The notes under the pieces: generated by a model
Databases searched by the model: none
The model's input: only the letters and a program-made list of their open reading frames with translations
What the model was told of the DNA's origin: nothing
Source: Glebionis coronaria
Taxonomy: Eukaryota; Streptophyta; Magnoliopsida; Asterales; Asteraceae
Assembly (NCBI GenBank): GCA_025667525.1
Contig: CM046877.1
Location: forward strand, 618,154,580-618,218,579
Direction: 5' to 3'
Length of the DNA: 64,000 nt
Part shown: one piece after another, positions 23,875 to 35,990 of the stretch
Layout of the letters: each line of letters opens with the position of its first letter
How positions within the stretch are numbered: position 1 is the stretch's first letter
Position numbers and translations under genes: made by a program

Positions 23875-24270
23875 AGTGCTACAAATCACCAGAAAAAGTG
23901 TTGCATTAATATGATAATACACCAAAAAAGTGTTACACTTGATAGATTAAAGTGTTGCATTCAAATAAAGAAGTATTGCACATCAATGTGAAAGTGTTGT
24001 TATTGAATTTAGGAGTGTTGTATTTGTCTGTATAAGTGTTGCTTTTTAGTGTAAAAAGTGTTGCATTTTATTTTAAAAGTGTTGCATATTAAAGTATCAC
24101 AATTGCTAAGCTTGAGCAACACTTTTGAAAAGTGTTGCATTATCTAATATAAGTGTTGCACATACCTAAGGCGACGTTGCATAACGCAACACTTGAATAA
24201 GTGTCACATTATGTGTTATGCAACATTTTAAAGGCTTAATGCAACACTTTATTGGTGTTGCTCTAACTCT
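23875..24270. repeat. Right subterminal GTGTTGC array of the CACTA element
   Basis: More than a dozen copies of (a)gtgttgc or close variants occur at intervals of about 20-35 bp, in both orientations near the end. Confidence 0.9.
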
Positions 24271-24456
24271 ATTTTCTTGTAGTGATATTGTCTTTCTTTG
24301 CTTCTATCGTACCACTGAATTGGACCGAGGTTGAAGTTCATGCTTTCGTATCGTTTGTTACCATCTTGACACGTGTCTCTTAACGATTTCGGCTAAACCT
24401 CTTGAAACCTTAGCACCTTGTAACTATTTCATTGATTGTCTTGTACTACTATTCAT

Positions 24457-25179
24457 TAGGGGTGAGCATAAAACCGAGAAACCGAACCAAAAACCGAAAA
24501 ACCAAAAAAACCGCACCAAAAAACCCGCCACATTTCAAAAACCGAAGGGATGGTTTTCATATTTTTGAAAATTGAATGTTTGGGGCGGTTTTTGGTTGCA
24601 TGTAAAACCAAACCGAAAAAACTACCCCGCCCCACTTAGGTCTTCAAAACTAATATACTTTAATATCTTTAGATAGTTCTACTTGTGAATTTCTAATATG
24701 TTTAGTTGTTTCCTTTTTGTTTAAATATACACATTTGTAAAACATTTTAAAGTAATAGATCGTGATTTTTTCACTTAAACATTGTTATATTTGTGATTCC
24801 TATATACGAGTTTTCATTATGATTTTTAGTTTTCTTATAATTTGATGGTAGCTAAAGTTTCCATTATTGTAGTGTATATAATTAATTGAAACTATTATTG
24901 TTGGATGCAATTTGCAATTATGATAACTTTAATTTGTGTCGAAAGTGATCGACTATTAATGTGGTTTTTGTAAATAGAAAACGACCCAATGCGTAAAATC
25001 AAAGGAGAAAAAAAACCGAAATAAAAACCGAAACCGAACCGCTACATTGAAAAAAACAAAAAAAATCGAAACTGAAAAAACCGAATTCAAATGGTTTGCA
25101 ATATGCAAAAACCAAAGTTTGCGGTTTGGTTTTTGGTTTTAGCATAAAACCGCCCCAAACCGCCCCATGCTCACCCCTA
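24457..25179. mobile_element. hAT-type MITE, 723 bp, AACCG-rich
   Basis: The ends taggggtgagcataaaacc and, reversed, taggggtgagcatggggcgg are flanked by a perfect 8-bp duplication ctattcat (24,449-24,456 and 25,180-25,187). The borders are rich in aaaccg and ccgaac words. The centre is AT-rich and non-coding. Confidence 0.95.
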
Positions 25180-25187
25180 CTATTCAT

Positions 25188-27430
25188 TACCCTCTTGTAA
25201 CTCACTCGCTACTTTGTAAACTATTATCAGATTGCCATATAAACTCAAATTGGTCTTGTTTGCGAATCATTTTACAAAAGATTTCATTTGGGCTTTCTTA
25301 AATAATTGAATGCTATCTTATAAAATTAATTTATATTAATTTTACAATGTATTCTCACAAACTGTTATACCTTGGGTCTTGTAAAGAATCTTGTAACATT
25401 TCAATTGTTGAATTAAATATCTAGCCAGTAACTTATTGGCGAATAGTTTCATAAACTATTTTGATTTCTGTTTTTACAAATGACATTATATACATATTTT
25501 AAATAATATGACCTGTAATACTGGTTTGACGAAGATGAGCATCACATTGCTAGTCCTAAATTATGCATGGCCTGATCACCTATGCTTAATTTAGAAGGAG
25601 CCATGGGAGACTAAATAGTAGTCGCCCAAAATATTTGACCAACAATCAACTTTTTAATATGTTCCTTAAAAAGTTAGATAAATAAAGTTTTGAAAACTTT
25701 TACACCTTATGCGAGTAGCAACAATTCGTGACATACACATATGAACCCTTATCTTTTCTTGAACAAAGTACATGCCTCGAGCACATATTTCCTTACTCAA
25801 CGATCATTGCCTTAATTGTTACCTCATCATCCTCATGATACGATTTTCGTTAACATTTGCCTAAATTCTTACCATTGATACCAGACCTGAAAGTTTCAAT
25901 GTTATTATGCCTCTTCGTCGATCGATCTTCTTTATCTATCTTGGTAGACCTATGAAACGTCTCTGGAAGCGATTAATGATTTACGATTGGAGTGGACGAT
26001 AATTCCGTGTAATTGTCATTATATGTGTTAAGACACTATCGCCTTGAAAATCTATTCGTGTGAACCACGTTTTGATTTCGCCTCTTATTGCTAATGTTGT
26101 TCATCTTACTGGTATTTCTATCAAGTAACTTCTTAATAATTTTCTGTTCGAAAAATTTATTGTGTGGCTTTTCTCTTTCGATTGTGTATCGACCAATGAG
26201 AACTTAATAACTCGTTATTGGTGACGCCGACCGCACTCGTGAATTAATCTTGCTATAATCCTTGTTTCTTATTGTCCTTATCATCGATGCATCTATTCTA
26301 TTATGTTCGTTAAGAGTTGATACGACTTCCATTTTATTCCCTCGTGCTATTGCTTCTATACAAATTGTTGATCGATATTCGTTTCATAATCGTTTGTTAT
26401 TTTGTCACTTTATGAAAACCAGAAAATGTTACGTGTTTATCATTTGATACCTTAAACACTTTCTTGAATTTCTAAAAATTATTATTAAGTTTTAAGAACG
26501 TTTTATACATTTTATCAAATGTTTAAATTGCCAAAATAACTGTTTCAAGTTAAGTACAGGATCTATACATCCTCTTTGGTAAATTTATAATTAGTATTTA
26601 CAAAGGATATCAAACTGTATCTTTTAATGTATTTGATTAAATCGTACTTTACTGTCAACCTAATGAAATTATTAAATTAATTTATAATTTCTAACAATGA
26701 TTCTAAATAACTTGGAAAATCTGATTTTTCCTAATAGTAACGATAAACCTGAGTTTTTAACGATAATTTCATGTAGTCACCCGAAAAGCTCTTAAGCTGA
26801 TCAGAATAACTATTTGAACTGAGTTACTTTTACCTTGAAGTCCTGATCAAGAAAAAGATTTGACAACTGTTTACCCATTCATTTTATATAGAGTTTGATT
26901 TTTAAATCACTACACCTTGTAAAAATTTTTTTAATAAAGAAAATATTTAAAACTAAGTTTTAAAGTAATACCAAAATCCTAGACAACTGAATTTAACAGC
27001 TTGTATTTTAAATGATCATAAGTTATTCATTTTTCCCTTCTATTTCGCTTGTGACTAGATTCTTACATTTTAAGATTTTCACGTTTTACAATTGCACGAT
27101 TTGCGACCCTTGTTGATTTACAATCTTGGTTCATTTTATCGCACTTTGCCTGTTTAAGCGATTCTTGTGTTCATTCTTGTTAAAGTATCGCACGTATTTC
27201 CAACAACTCTATCTCTCGATGTATCTCCGTATTGAAAGATCGTTACCCTAATCTAAGACTGAAAAGTTATACGAAAAGAAGTTAAGAAACTGAAGCATAG
27301 TGAATTCTAACCGTTAAGATTCGCCGTGTTGCAGAAATTACCTGGGAAGCAACGACATTGTTCTACACTTTGTACCTCCTCTTGTTTGCATCTTCTACTA
27401 TTTTTAGGAGAACTCTGGGGACCAGAGTTC
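25188..27430 (+). pseudogene. Decayed pol 3' part of the gypsy-like element
   Basis: No long frame survives. At about 27,240-27,330 the order of residues (a short KEVKKLKHSEF-like run, then a lysine-poor tail) and the stretch before the purine tract fit the integrase C-terminal tail of chromovirus-type Ty3/gypsy elements. This is a weak, position-supported call. Confidence 0.4.
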
Positions 27431-27434
27431 CTTT

Positions 27435-27442
27435 AGGGGGAA
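27435..27442 (+). promoter_or_regulatory. Polypurine tract before the right LTR
   Basis: aggggg followed by aa lies three bases before the LTR start tgtgag. It is the plus-strand priming site. Confidence 0.8.
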
Positions 27443-27445
27443 TAC

Positions 27446-30326
27446 TGTGAGAACCCCTACTTTCTCAGCATTATTTTATTCTTTTTATTTGTGCTTCTTG
27501 AATTTTCCAACGTATTACGTTTTCTTGTATTGTTATATGTAAATCCTGAGATTCTTAAATTTTAATAAATTATACTTTTTAAGAATTTTTCTGATCGTTG
27601 ATAATACTTTATCTGGAATTATAAAATATTTATTTTATTTTTCCATATTTATTTAAATCAAAGTTTTTGATTTAAAATCACCCGCGTGCGTTTTACAACG
27701 AGTTTATTCAAAATCAATGAACAACGAGAATTTCTAGTGATCGCGATACCGACGGATGCCTAAAATTTTACATTTTATTATCGATTGTTTCGATAATTAA
27801 TATTTTCGACGATTTCGTTTTAATTACGTATTAAGTCGTGTCGGGAAATCGTATAATTATTTTTATGATGCATTATAACTTTTGAAAAGTATTTTTACGA
27901 AACCCGAGCCCCGTAAATATTTTCAATATTTACCAATAACCATTTTCTACCCATTAAAACTATTAATTGTTCTTAAGTCCACAAGTTTCAAACTTAGCAA
28001 CATTAGTCCCTCCACTTAAACCATCATATAAAAGGTTTCTTTTTCTTCTTCCACTAACACATACATATGCATTTTATAAAAAAAACACACCAACCTCCTT
28101 TCTTTTCTTTCTTTGCCGCCACTCCCCACCACAAAACACCACAATTCACCATCATCCACCTTGATTCATTAAAAACAAATTAAAGACCCCTTCTTAGAAT
28201 TGAATTGTGATTCTAATGATACTAAAATTGTACACATGCATCAAGTTTTTATAATGATTTCATGGTTGTATGATGTTTTAATCATCATGCATGTGTTGTT
28301 TTTGGTAAGATTATGTTGTTTTGATCATAAAAAGTCTTGTTTTTAATATTTGATTTTGTTAGATTTTTTATACAAGTGTTTTTAGGAGTGTTTGGTTGAT
28401 AGGAATGATGGTATAGTGATATGGGAATGAGTGGTTTTGATTGAAAAATTGATTTGTCATGTTTTATAAAAGGCTATTTTGGGACAGCAGGTCTTTAACT
28501 GATTTTTCGTGGGTTTAAGTTCTGAGAAAGGTTAAGATTATTTGATATTGTTGTAGAGTTTTCCGAGACGGTCGTTTTGGTATAAGATAGAGCTTCTAAG
28601 TCATTACGAGTCAAACGTTATGCTAGTTTTAGTTTTCGTGTACGGGAGACGCAAGTCGGCACAATCCGAAATTGTGGCTGATTTTGGGTCGACTCTCGGG
28701 GACTTTAGGCTTGGATAGATAAATGTATCTGGTTTTCAAAGTTTACAAACTGAGTTTGATGAGTCTAGTAGTGATTTCAAAAGCCGGATTATCGAGTTTG
28801 TACTTTTAAAGCGGTCTAAACGGTTTTACAAAACAAGTGCACAAATCTGTCCCAAATTTGGAGTCGAGTAAAGTGTCGAGCTGATGGATTTTAAAGTGAG
28901 AACTTTGGCTTAAATTTTGGTGAGGTCTTATACAGGTTATAAGTGACCTTGACACCAATTTTCATCTAAAACAGACAAGTCTAGATAGGGTAGATCGGTG
29001 TGTACATTCGGGGTGTACTTGCTGATTTTTATTTTGGACACATAGTTAAATTGTTTGTGTTGCGTGAGTTTGAGTATTCACCATCGGTCATGGTGACTTA
29101 CTCAAGTGCTTAGTCATTATATAAATGACTTAGCTACTGGTCCGAATAAGGGTAAAGAATAGTTTGACTTGCGTTAACTTGGCGTCGTATAACGGGTCAT
29201 TTCAAGTGTTCAAGTGTTTTAAAGTGTAGTGTTGGAATAAATGGTTAGTATGACTTCATTTGGTTCGTGTCAATGGTTTTGAAATATGAATACTTTGAAA
29301 ACATTTGAGTCATATTATATTTGGTACATATCGATACTTCAGTTTGAGTCTTAACGCGCGTCTTATTTTGATAGGTTGCGGTTTTCGTGTTTCCCGGGCA
29401 TCCATATCGTCGGTGATCGTCTACCACTACCGTTTCTACTCAGTTGCTGAGTACCATGATTGACTTACCTCGTGGCTAAGGTGAGTTCATAGCCCCTTTA
29501 CTTATACATGGTTTCTAAACACGGGGTGAGATTTTACATGGTGGAACACAACCATTTAAAAACTGTATGCTATCCAGAACTTGTATGCTATCCAGAGCAT
29601 GTATGATTTCAGGTTTTCAATATTATTATTGCTTTTTAGTCTAGCCTTGAGTTTCCTCTCCCGATCATGAACCGTTAATTTCGATTACTAAGCGCGAATG
29701 TTGTGGGTGGATCCATTGGGATTGACTATCCCCGTCTCAAGTACCTTGACGCACTGATATTTGTTTATACTTGAGTATTTAGGCTGAATACTCCCTAGAG
29801 GAACTTACATTGAGTTAAGCTTCGGTTCATGAACTGAACAACAATAATAATGGTTTCGGACAATGGTTACTGTACATAACCATTTCCCCTATTTCTTGTT
29901 ACAAATGAATGTTTGTGTTCCACACTTTTACTACTAAACATATGAATATCACTCAACTTTATGTTGACGATTTTACATGTTTAATCTCAGGTATTATTAC
30001 TTAGCTTTGCTTGGATGGGAGCCCGCAGGAGATTATCGTTGCTTGGAGATTTCTGTGATGCTTTAAAAAGACTGATTTTAGTAAAAACTGTCACGAGTTT
30101 ATTCTATCTTTTGGGCAACTTTATGTTATAAATTGAGACGAAATAATATAATTTTCCGCTTCGAAAACTATGGGAACTATGTTTAAAAACTCTGACCTTT
30201 TGTGATGTAATGTACACGTTTTTATTTCGTCAGCTCTGTATGAACTGTAATTCATTGTTTCTTGTACTATGACGTGTTACCCCCTCGTTGCCTAGTTGTT
30301 CCATGTCAGATTTTGGGGGTCTCACA
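27446..30326 (+). repeat. Right LTR, 2,881 bp, intact ends
   Basis: It begins tgtgagaacccc and ends gtctcaca, followed by the target duplication tttgt. Confidence 0.95.
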
Positions 30327-31088
30327 TTTGTTTTTTCTTCAAATGTCTTAATAGACTCTTAATGAGCCTAACATCTGAATCGGTCAGACGTTTTAAGCAT
30401 CTAGACTGTTTGTTTTTTCTTTTCCATTCAGACGCGTTGAGATGTGTATACATTTTAATGGCTTAGACTTGGAAAGGATTTCTTAATGCCTCTTAATGGC
30501 ATTTTTAACAAAATATTCCTCCATATTTATATTGCTGCCCCACCTCATCTTTGGAAACTATCTACAAACTTATTTCGTGTTTGATTATCTCAAGTCATTG
30601 TTAGTATATGTAATTTATGTTCTCTTTTTATCTGATCGTTATGCACATGATGCATATTTGCTGGCTGCTTCACATGGTTTTAAACACATAATTCTTTAAT
30701 GTTTTTACAATGTGAGTCATGTAAACAACGGTTAAGCGATGAGTATATTGTACAACTAATACGCAACGACTTTATACGCTTGAACAATTTTTCTTGTTAT
30801 ATGACATTATGACCACTTGAAGAGGACAATCTTGTCGATGATGATGTTGAACATTTTATTTTTACGACGTTGCTAGACTCTAAATATATTACTCAAATGC
30901 TTTATTTAATGAATCGATGTGTTTAGATTTTGTAAGACGGAAACTATTTTACATTTACTAAACATTAAGACGTTTCAATAAAACAAACAGTCTTGTTATA
31001 TTCAGATTTGGACATTTACGCCTCAAATTCAGATTCAGATGTACGGTTCACATTCAGATTCAGAACATCTTAATAAACAAACACCACC

Positions 31089-31770
31089 TTACTTTTTTTG
31101 GAACGTCACCTTTGCATTAACTGACACTAATTGTGTTAAATTACTTCTTTTGAATTGAATGTTGCTTGCTTATGGAGTACTACGTAATATTCTGTGTTGA
31201 ATCTTTAAGTTTGCTTGCAAAATGAAATTGACTATCTTTTACATTAATTAAATTTTGCTAATAAACTATTTAAAGTGTTGAAAAAACTAGTGGAGTAGAC
31301 ATTACTTCATTCTCTAAAGTTAGTGTATAGCTTATTAATGATATAGTTGTTTGTGTAAAGTGTTATTTGGTCGCTTTAAAGTTGTTTATGTAATATATGT
31401 ATATGCATTCTTTTGTTTTTCATAGAACCGGTTTGATCAGACGGTTGAACCGGTTGAACCGGTAACCCGGTGATTCGGTGACTTGACCGGTCCAGTTAAA
31501 AAACCGGGTTTTAAAACATTGCTTTGAGCTTATAATTTGTCATTTCTAATTAAAAATTTAAGGGTTTTTGAATTCTAGATTATATTTTGGCGTTTATGTG
31601 AATATGGTTTATTTGGTTTAGATCAAAACTAAGTAAATTTGGTTTATGGTTTGGTTTTATTAGTACCATAATTGGTTTGGTTTTGGTTTTAATTTTTTAC
31701 TTTAAAATTTTTTAAAACCAATTGATTCAAACCATACAACCCACAAACCCGAAAACTGAACCTATGAACG
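31089..31770. other. Intergenic with degenerate repeats
   Basis: A short GAACCGGTT-rich block lies at 31,425-31,520 and a GGTTTGGTTT-rich block at 31,610-31,740. Both look like ends of decayed MITEs. No gene is seen. Confidence 0.45.
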
Positions 31771-31773
31771 CCC

Positions 31774-32016
31774 TTACCTTTCGTCTCAAATTAATAGTCT
31801 ATGTTTTCTTTTTCATCTGTTGCAAATTAATTATTCACTTCAAAAAGTAGATAAAAAAGTTAAATTAAGTATATACCTTATTACTTTCACTTTTGATTGT
31901 TTAAGGGTAAAATTGTGTTTATGCAAAAAGTAAAAAGGAGAAAACTATAAAAATAGTACACTTTTTTTAAACTATATGAATTTTGTTGGTCGACTATTAA
32001 TTTGAGATGGAAAGAG
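31774..32016. mobile_element. Stowaway-like MITE, diverged
   Basis: The left region tttcgtctcaaattaatagt and the reversed right region tttccatctcaaattaatag form an inverted repeat about 240 bp apart. The core resembles degenerate Stowaway termini. TA targets are not certain. Confidence 0.6.
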
Positions 32017-32039
32017 CTTTACGGTTGTTAAGAGGATAA

Positions 32040-32420
32040 GATGTTGGCTATGTTTGGCAAAAGTTGCTGTAAGCTATAAGCTGTAAGCTGTTTGCTAAAA
32101 AGCTGTTAGTTTTAATAAAAGTGTTTGGTATATTAGTTGTTAACTGTAAAGGTAAGATGTAAAATGACTTAAAAGAACATCTTTTAATAAATTATAATAT
32201 GGTTGGAGGTTATATCAGTAATTTACAGCTTTAACAGCTCTTGACAATCTAAAAAGCTGTATGGAACAGGTTCTTATTTAAGAGCTATTTGGTTCAATAA
32301 AAAGCTAACAACTCTAAAAAAATATTGTGCCAAACAGAGCTATTAGATTATTTTTTTAATAAAAAAACTAACAACTCTATAAAAGCTTTAGAAAAGCTCT
32401 TACCAAACGGACTCGTTGTC
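32040..32420. repeat. AAGCTGT/AACAGCTT-rich MITE-like repeat
   Basis: The ends tttggcaaaag and, reversed, tttggtaagag are loosely inverted. The interior is rich in agctgtta and taacagct words. Confidence 0.5.
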
Positions 32421-32646
32421 CATAATCACAGAGGCTCGTATTAAAACCTTTGTTCTCATATGTGTCAAACAGGGCATTCAACAACCGATTACATATTTAA
32501 ACATATGTACATACTTGATACGAGTAACAAGCTTATTTACACTAAAATAAGCAGTTTCATACATTCATCAAAACTGTTGATGTGCTTGAAAAATCAGATA
32601 CACACTTGAATCAGCAACCGCAAACACCCTTGAATTTCATACATCT

Positions 32647-33010
32647 TGTTAGAAGTAATTAAAGTGATGGTCATATAATAGATCGCTGCGAAGCTCGTGA
32701 AAAATGTTATTTAATGATGTCGAGAGTTTTTAGTTATTATTGTTTATGTAACGGGATTTAGTCCCGAACACACAAATGAGGAAGGCCTCCTAAGCATTTC
32801 TTACTTAGTATAAAAGGCTTCCTATGCCTCATTTGTGTGGGTGCTTTTCCATTTTCATAGTTTTAGAGAGAGAAAGGTGTGTTTGTTTCTCTCACTAGGA
32901 AATCACCAAACTTTATATTTTCTTTTATTCATCTTAATCTAATCTTTCTTTTTTGGTTTAATCATCATCATGTTATTTGTATTTGGTTAGTCGTGTGATT
33001 TAGTTCTACA
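32647..33010 (+). repeat. 5' LTR of the Copia element with TATA box
   Basis: 364 bp. A TATA-like tataaaagg lies at 32,810-32,818, inside an inverted repeat (cacaaatgagg at 32,771-32,781 and its complement at 32,827-32,837). Confidence 0.95.
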
Positions 33011-33012
33011 AG

Positions 33013-33026
33013 TGGTATCATTCGCC
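33013..33026 (+). promoter_or_regulatory. Primer binding site, partly diverged
   Basis: tggtatca follows the LTR by two bases and matches the start of the plant initiator-Met primer site (tggtatcagagc). The following bases have diverged. Confidence 0.75.
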
Positions 33027-33214
33027 TAGGGATTCGTAGTTAGCTTTGGTGTTGATTTAGTGTTGATTTTGGATTTCGATATTGTGGGTTTTTCGTTTCG
33101 ATTGGTGGAATTGATTGGAATTGGTGGTATATTGATTCGTGGGTTTTTTTTGGGTTTGTCAAGGTTCGAAGTTGGTAGTTTGTGTTTGTCACACACAATC
33201 TTCGCAAAAGAGTT

Positions 33215-33700
33215 TATCTTTCCGAAAAAGAACTGATATTCCGAAGAAGAGCCATTTTTCCCAAAATATTATTTTTCCGAAAATACCCATTTTTCCGGAA
33301 AACTTCCTTTTCTCCGAAAACATTTCATTTTTTTGAAAATCTCACTTTACTCCGAAAAATATAATTTTTCCGAAAATCTCACTTTTATCCGAAAATTACC
33401 CATTATTCCGAAAATCCTCGTTTTTCTGAGAATTGTCATTTTATCTGAAAAAGTGTCATTATTCCGAAAATCCTCATTTTTCTGAGAATTGTCTTTTTAT
33501 CCGAAAAAATGTCATTATTCCGAAAATCCTCATTTTTCTGAGAATTGTCATTTTATCCGAAGAAGTGTCATTATTCTGAAAATCCTCATTTTTCTGAGAA
33601 TTGTCATTTTATCCGAAAAAGTGTCATTATTCCGAAAATCTGCAACTATTCTGAAAATCCCAATTATTCCGAAGATCTCAAAATATTCCGAAAATATTTT
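33215..33700 (+). repeat. TTCCGAAAAT-rich leader with a 56-bp tandem repeat
   Basis: ttccgaaaa or close variants recur about 20 times. Within this, four 56-bp units run in tandem (33,425-33,480, 33,481-33,536, 33,537-33,592, 33,593-33,648), each starting tctgagaattgtc. The array lies between the primer site and gag. Open frames across it are by-products of the repeat. Confidence 0.9.
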
Positions 33701-33868
33701 TCAAAAAATATGTTTTTGAAATTTTTTAACATTCGTGTGTTTTTTTTGCCTTGGAATTTTTGGTTTCTGGAGAGCAATTTTTAGGGGATTTAATCAAATT
33801 TAGGGGATTTTAACTACAACTCTATGCTTTCTACGAATTGAGATCCTGTTCTTCACACGACTTATACG

Positions 33869-35709
33869 ATGACGTCTCAACAAGATATTTATGCTGCGGG
33901 TACTGAGAATCGTCCACCCATGCTCACTAAGGAGAACTACACTACATGGGCTAGTCGTCTCCTTCGTTATGCAAATTGTAAACCTTTGGGAAAATTGATT
34001 GTCAACTCGATTCAAAAAGGTCCGTATGTTGAAAGAACAATTCCTGTGCATGGGGACCCTACGAATGCTAACCCAGTGGCTGACTCTAGTCATGAGCAAA
34101 CAGATGAAGAATTAACTGAAGCTGAATCCAAACAACTCGACGCCGATGATCAAGCAATTCAAGTCATTCTCATGGGACTTCCTGAAGATGTTTATGCTAC
34201 TGTCGATAGTTGTGAAACCGCACACGAGATGTGGCTTAGGATTCAGAAAATGATGAAGGGGAGTGAAATCGGTTTACAAGAAAAGGAAACTAAGTTGCTT
34301 CGTGAATGGGAGAAATTTACGTCCATTGAAGGGGAACAAATTGAACCTTACTATCATCGGTTTTCAACTCTCATGAATCATCTTAGAAGAAACAAACATG
34401 AACCTGCACAAATTGCTGCAAACATCAAATTTCTTGATAATCTTCCTTCTGAATGGTCACGATATGTCACTCTTGTCAATCAAACCAAGGATCTTCATGT
34501 CGTGGACTACACTCAAGTATATGATTATTTGAAGATGAATCAAGATGAAGCTAACGAAGTTAGGGCTGAAAGACGTGCCAAGACACAAGACCCATTGGTT
34601 TTTATGGCAAACTCTCCATCATCTATGTCATATCCCATGGTACCTTACCATCAACCCTCATCAAGTAACTTCATGCCACATCAACAACAACAACTCACCC
34701 CTTATGGATATCAACCTCCTGCTGCTGTGAACTACTTACAACAACCCATTGCCTGTTTTAATGACATCACCGATCCTACCCATGCGATTAATAATGGTCT
34801 TGCACTTCTCGCAAAGGCATTCAAATTTACCATTAACCCCACCAACAATAATCAGAGAATCTCCTCGAACACTAGAAATAGGCATATTGCTCAAGCTTTC
34901 ATGAATGCGAATCAAGATCACCAATTGGTAGCTGCTGGGAACACGAGGACACAATATGGTCAGAATGTTGGGAATGGAGGAAATAAGTATGGAAAAATCC
35001 ATGGTCAGAATCCGAATGTTCCAAATGCGGGTAATCAAAACGAGTTAATAGTTGTGCCAGCGGTTGGTAATCAGATGGGAAATATTGTGGTTGCAAGAGC
35101 TGAGAATACTGGTACGGGAAATGGAAACAACAATCGTCAGGTTTAGTGCTACAACTACAGGGGATTTGGACATTATGCTCGAGATTACACAGCCAAAAAG
35201 AAGAGGGATGCTGCTTATCTTCAGACTCAGCTTCTCATAGCACAAAAAGAAGAGGCAGGGATTTCACTTCAAGCTGAGGAATTTGATCTTATGGCTTCTG
35301 CTGCAGAATATGACGAGGAAGAAGAGGTGAATGCCAACTACATCTTGACGGCAAACTTACAACAAGCATCTACCTCAGGAATGCATGTTGACAGAGCTCT
35401 CGTTTATGATTCAGACAGTCCCTTAAAGGTACATCCACATTTCGATGATAATTATATATATAGTACGTCTAATCAGCAGGAGGAGTATACTGAGATGCTT
35501 GAGCCTTACACTAAGACACACGGGGATCACACAAATAATAGTAATATTAGTTCGAATGAGCCCAGTGTGGACCTTAGTGTGGATCAAGTTGCCCAGCCTA
35601 CAACCCTTCCTGATGAGACACATGCGTATTATAAATCTTTATTTGATAAGCTTGCTAAGGATGTTGACCATGCTACGGTGGTTAATAATAAGTTTAGAGA
35701 AGCAAATGT
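33869..35709 (+). pseudogene. Copia gag and start of the coiled-coil region
   Basis: A 425-codon frame starts MTSQQDIYAAGTENRPPMLT and carries the Copia gag (UBN2-type) pattern: YTTWASRLLRYA near residue 30, then ILMGLPEDVYATVDS, MKGSEIG and LPSEWSRYVTLV. It is followed by an Asn/Gln-rich stretch. A TAG at 35,144-35,146 precedes the zinc knuckle. The same frame continues open to the insertion at 35,709. In the knuckle (35,147-35,190) the second and fourth zinc ligands are Tyr instead of Cys, which should abolish zinc binding. Gag forms the particle that packages the RNA. The frame resumes at 51,905. Confidence 0.9.
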
Positions 35710-35990
35710 TGTGGATTTGCTTTTAGCTAATCCGGTGGTTTAGGTGGGTGGTAGAAGGTGGAAGCCATTGTTGAGTTGAGAGAAAAAGAGAGGTTGTGTG
35801 AAATAAAGAAAAAGTGTATTAAACAAGAAATGAAAAACACAATCAACACCCCTCCTTGGAAGCCTAGGAGGGGTATATATAGCCACACGACGCACTTAAC
35901 TATACATTGTACCTAGTCTTGTCTAAGCGTGTGTGACTATGATAACTAATGAGAATTCTTAAATGTCGTCACATAAAGTGATTTTCAACA
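35710..35990 (-). repeat. 3' LTR of the LARD-like element
   Basis: 281 bp. A TATA-like tatatata (minus) lies near 35,873-35,880. About a dozen differences from the right copy. Confidence 0.9.

Larger units (their letters stand above)
18981..24284 (+). mobile_element. CACTA (En/Spm-type) transposon, non-autonomous, carrying MED14 exons
   Basis: Terminal inverted repeats are cactacaacaaaatag at the left and, reversed from the right, cactacaagaaaatag. The 3-bp target duplication ata lies at 18,978-18,980 and 24,285-24,287. Both subterminal regions hold arrays of the motif gtgttgc(a/g). The 5.3-kb interior shows no transposase. It holds a gene fragment (MED14) and another dispersed element. It is inserted in the decayed interior of the gypsy-like element. 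Confidence 0.95.
14139..30326 (+). mobile_element. Ty3/gypsy-like LTR retrotransposon, degenerate, with nested insertions
   Basis: Direct repeats of about 2.9 kb (14,139-17,036 and 27,446-30,326) start tgtgagaacccc, and the right copy ends gggtctcaca. Target duplication tttgt lies at 14,134-14,138 and 30,327-30,331. A polypurine tract (tttaggggg) precedes the right LTR. Internal sequence (17,037-27,445) is heavily decayed and interrupted by a CACTA element and a hAT MITE. The end of the internal region resembles the chromovirus integrase C-terminal tail, hence gypsy (Tekay-like) by inference. Confidence 0.9.
14127..31088. mobile_element. Tourist-like (PIF/Harbinger) MITE, split by an LTR element
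   Basis: The left end ggcggtgtttgt at 14,127 follows TTA (14,124-14,126). The right end, reversed, is ggtggtgtttgttt and is followed by TTA (31,089-31,091). The left inverted repeat resumes after the LTR element at 30,332 (ttttttcttcaaatgtctta). Without the insert the MITE is about 770 bp. The 3-bp TTA target and the terminal motif fit Tourist/Harbinger. Confidence 0.75.

Noticed and set aside
18981..24284. Possible transposase genes in the CACTA interior
   Set aside because: Frames at 20,735-21,070 and 21,998-22,195 do not show TNPD/TNPA patterns; part of them is MED14-like and the rest is unrecognised.
33139..33784. Several overlapping frames with repeated FRKY/SENPHFSE-like words
   Set aside because: Translations of the 56-bp tandem repeat, before the gag start.
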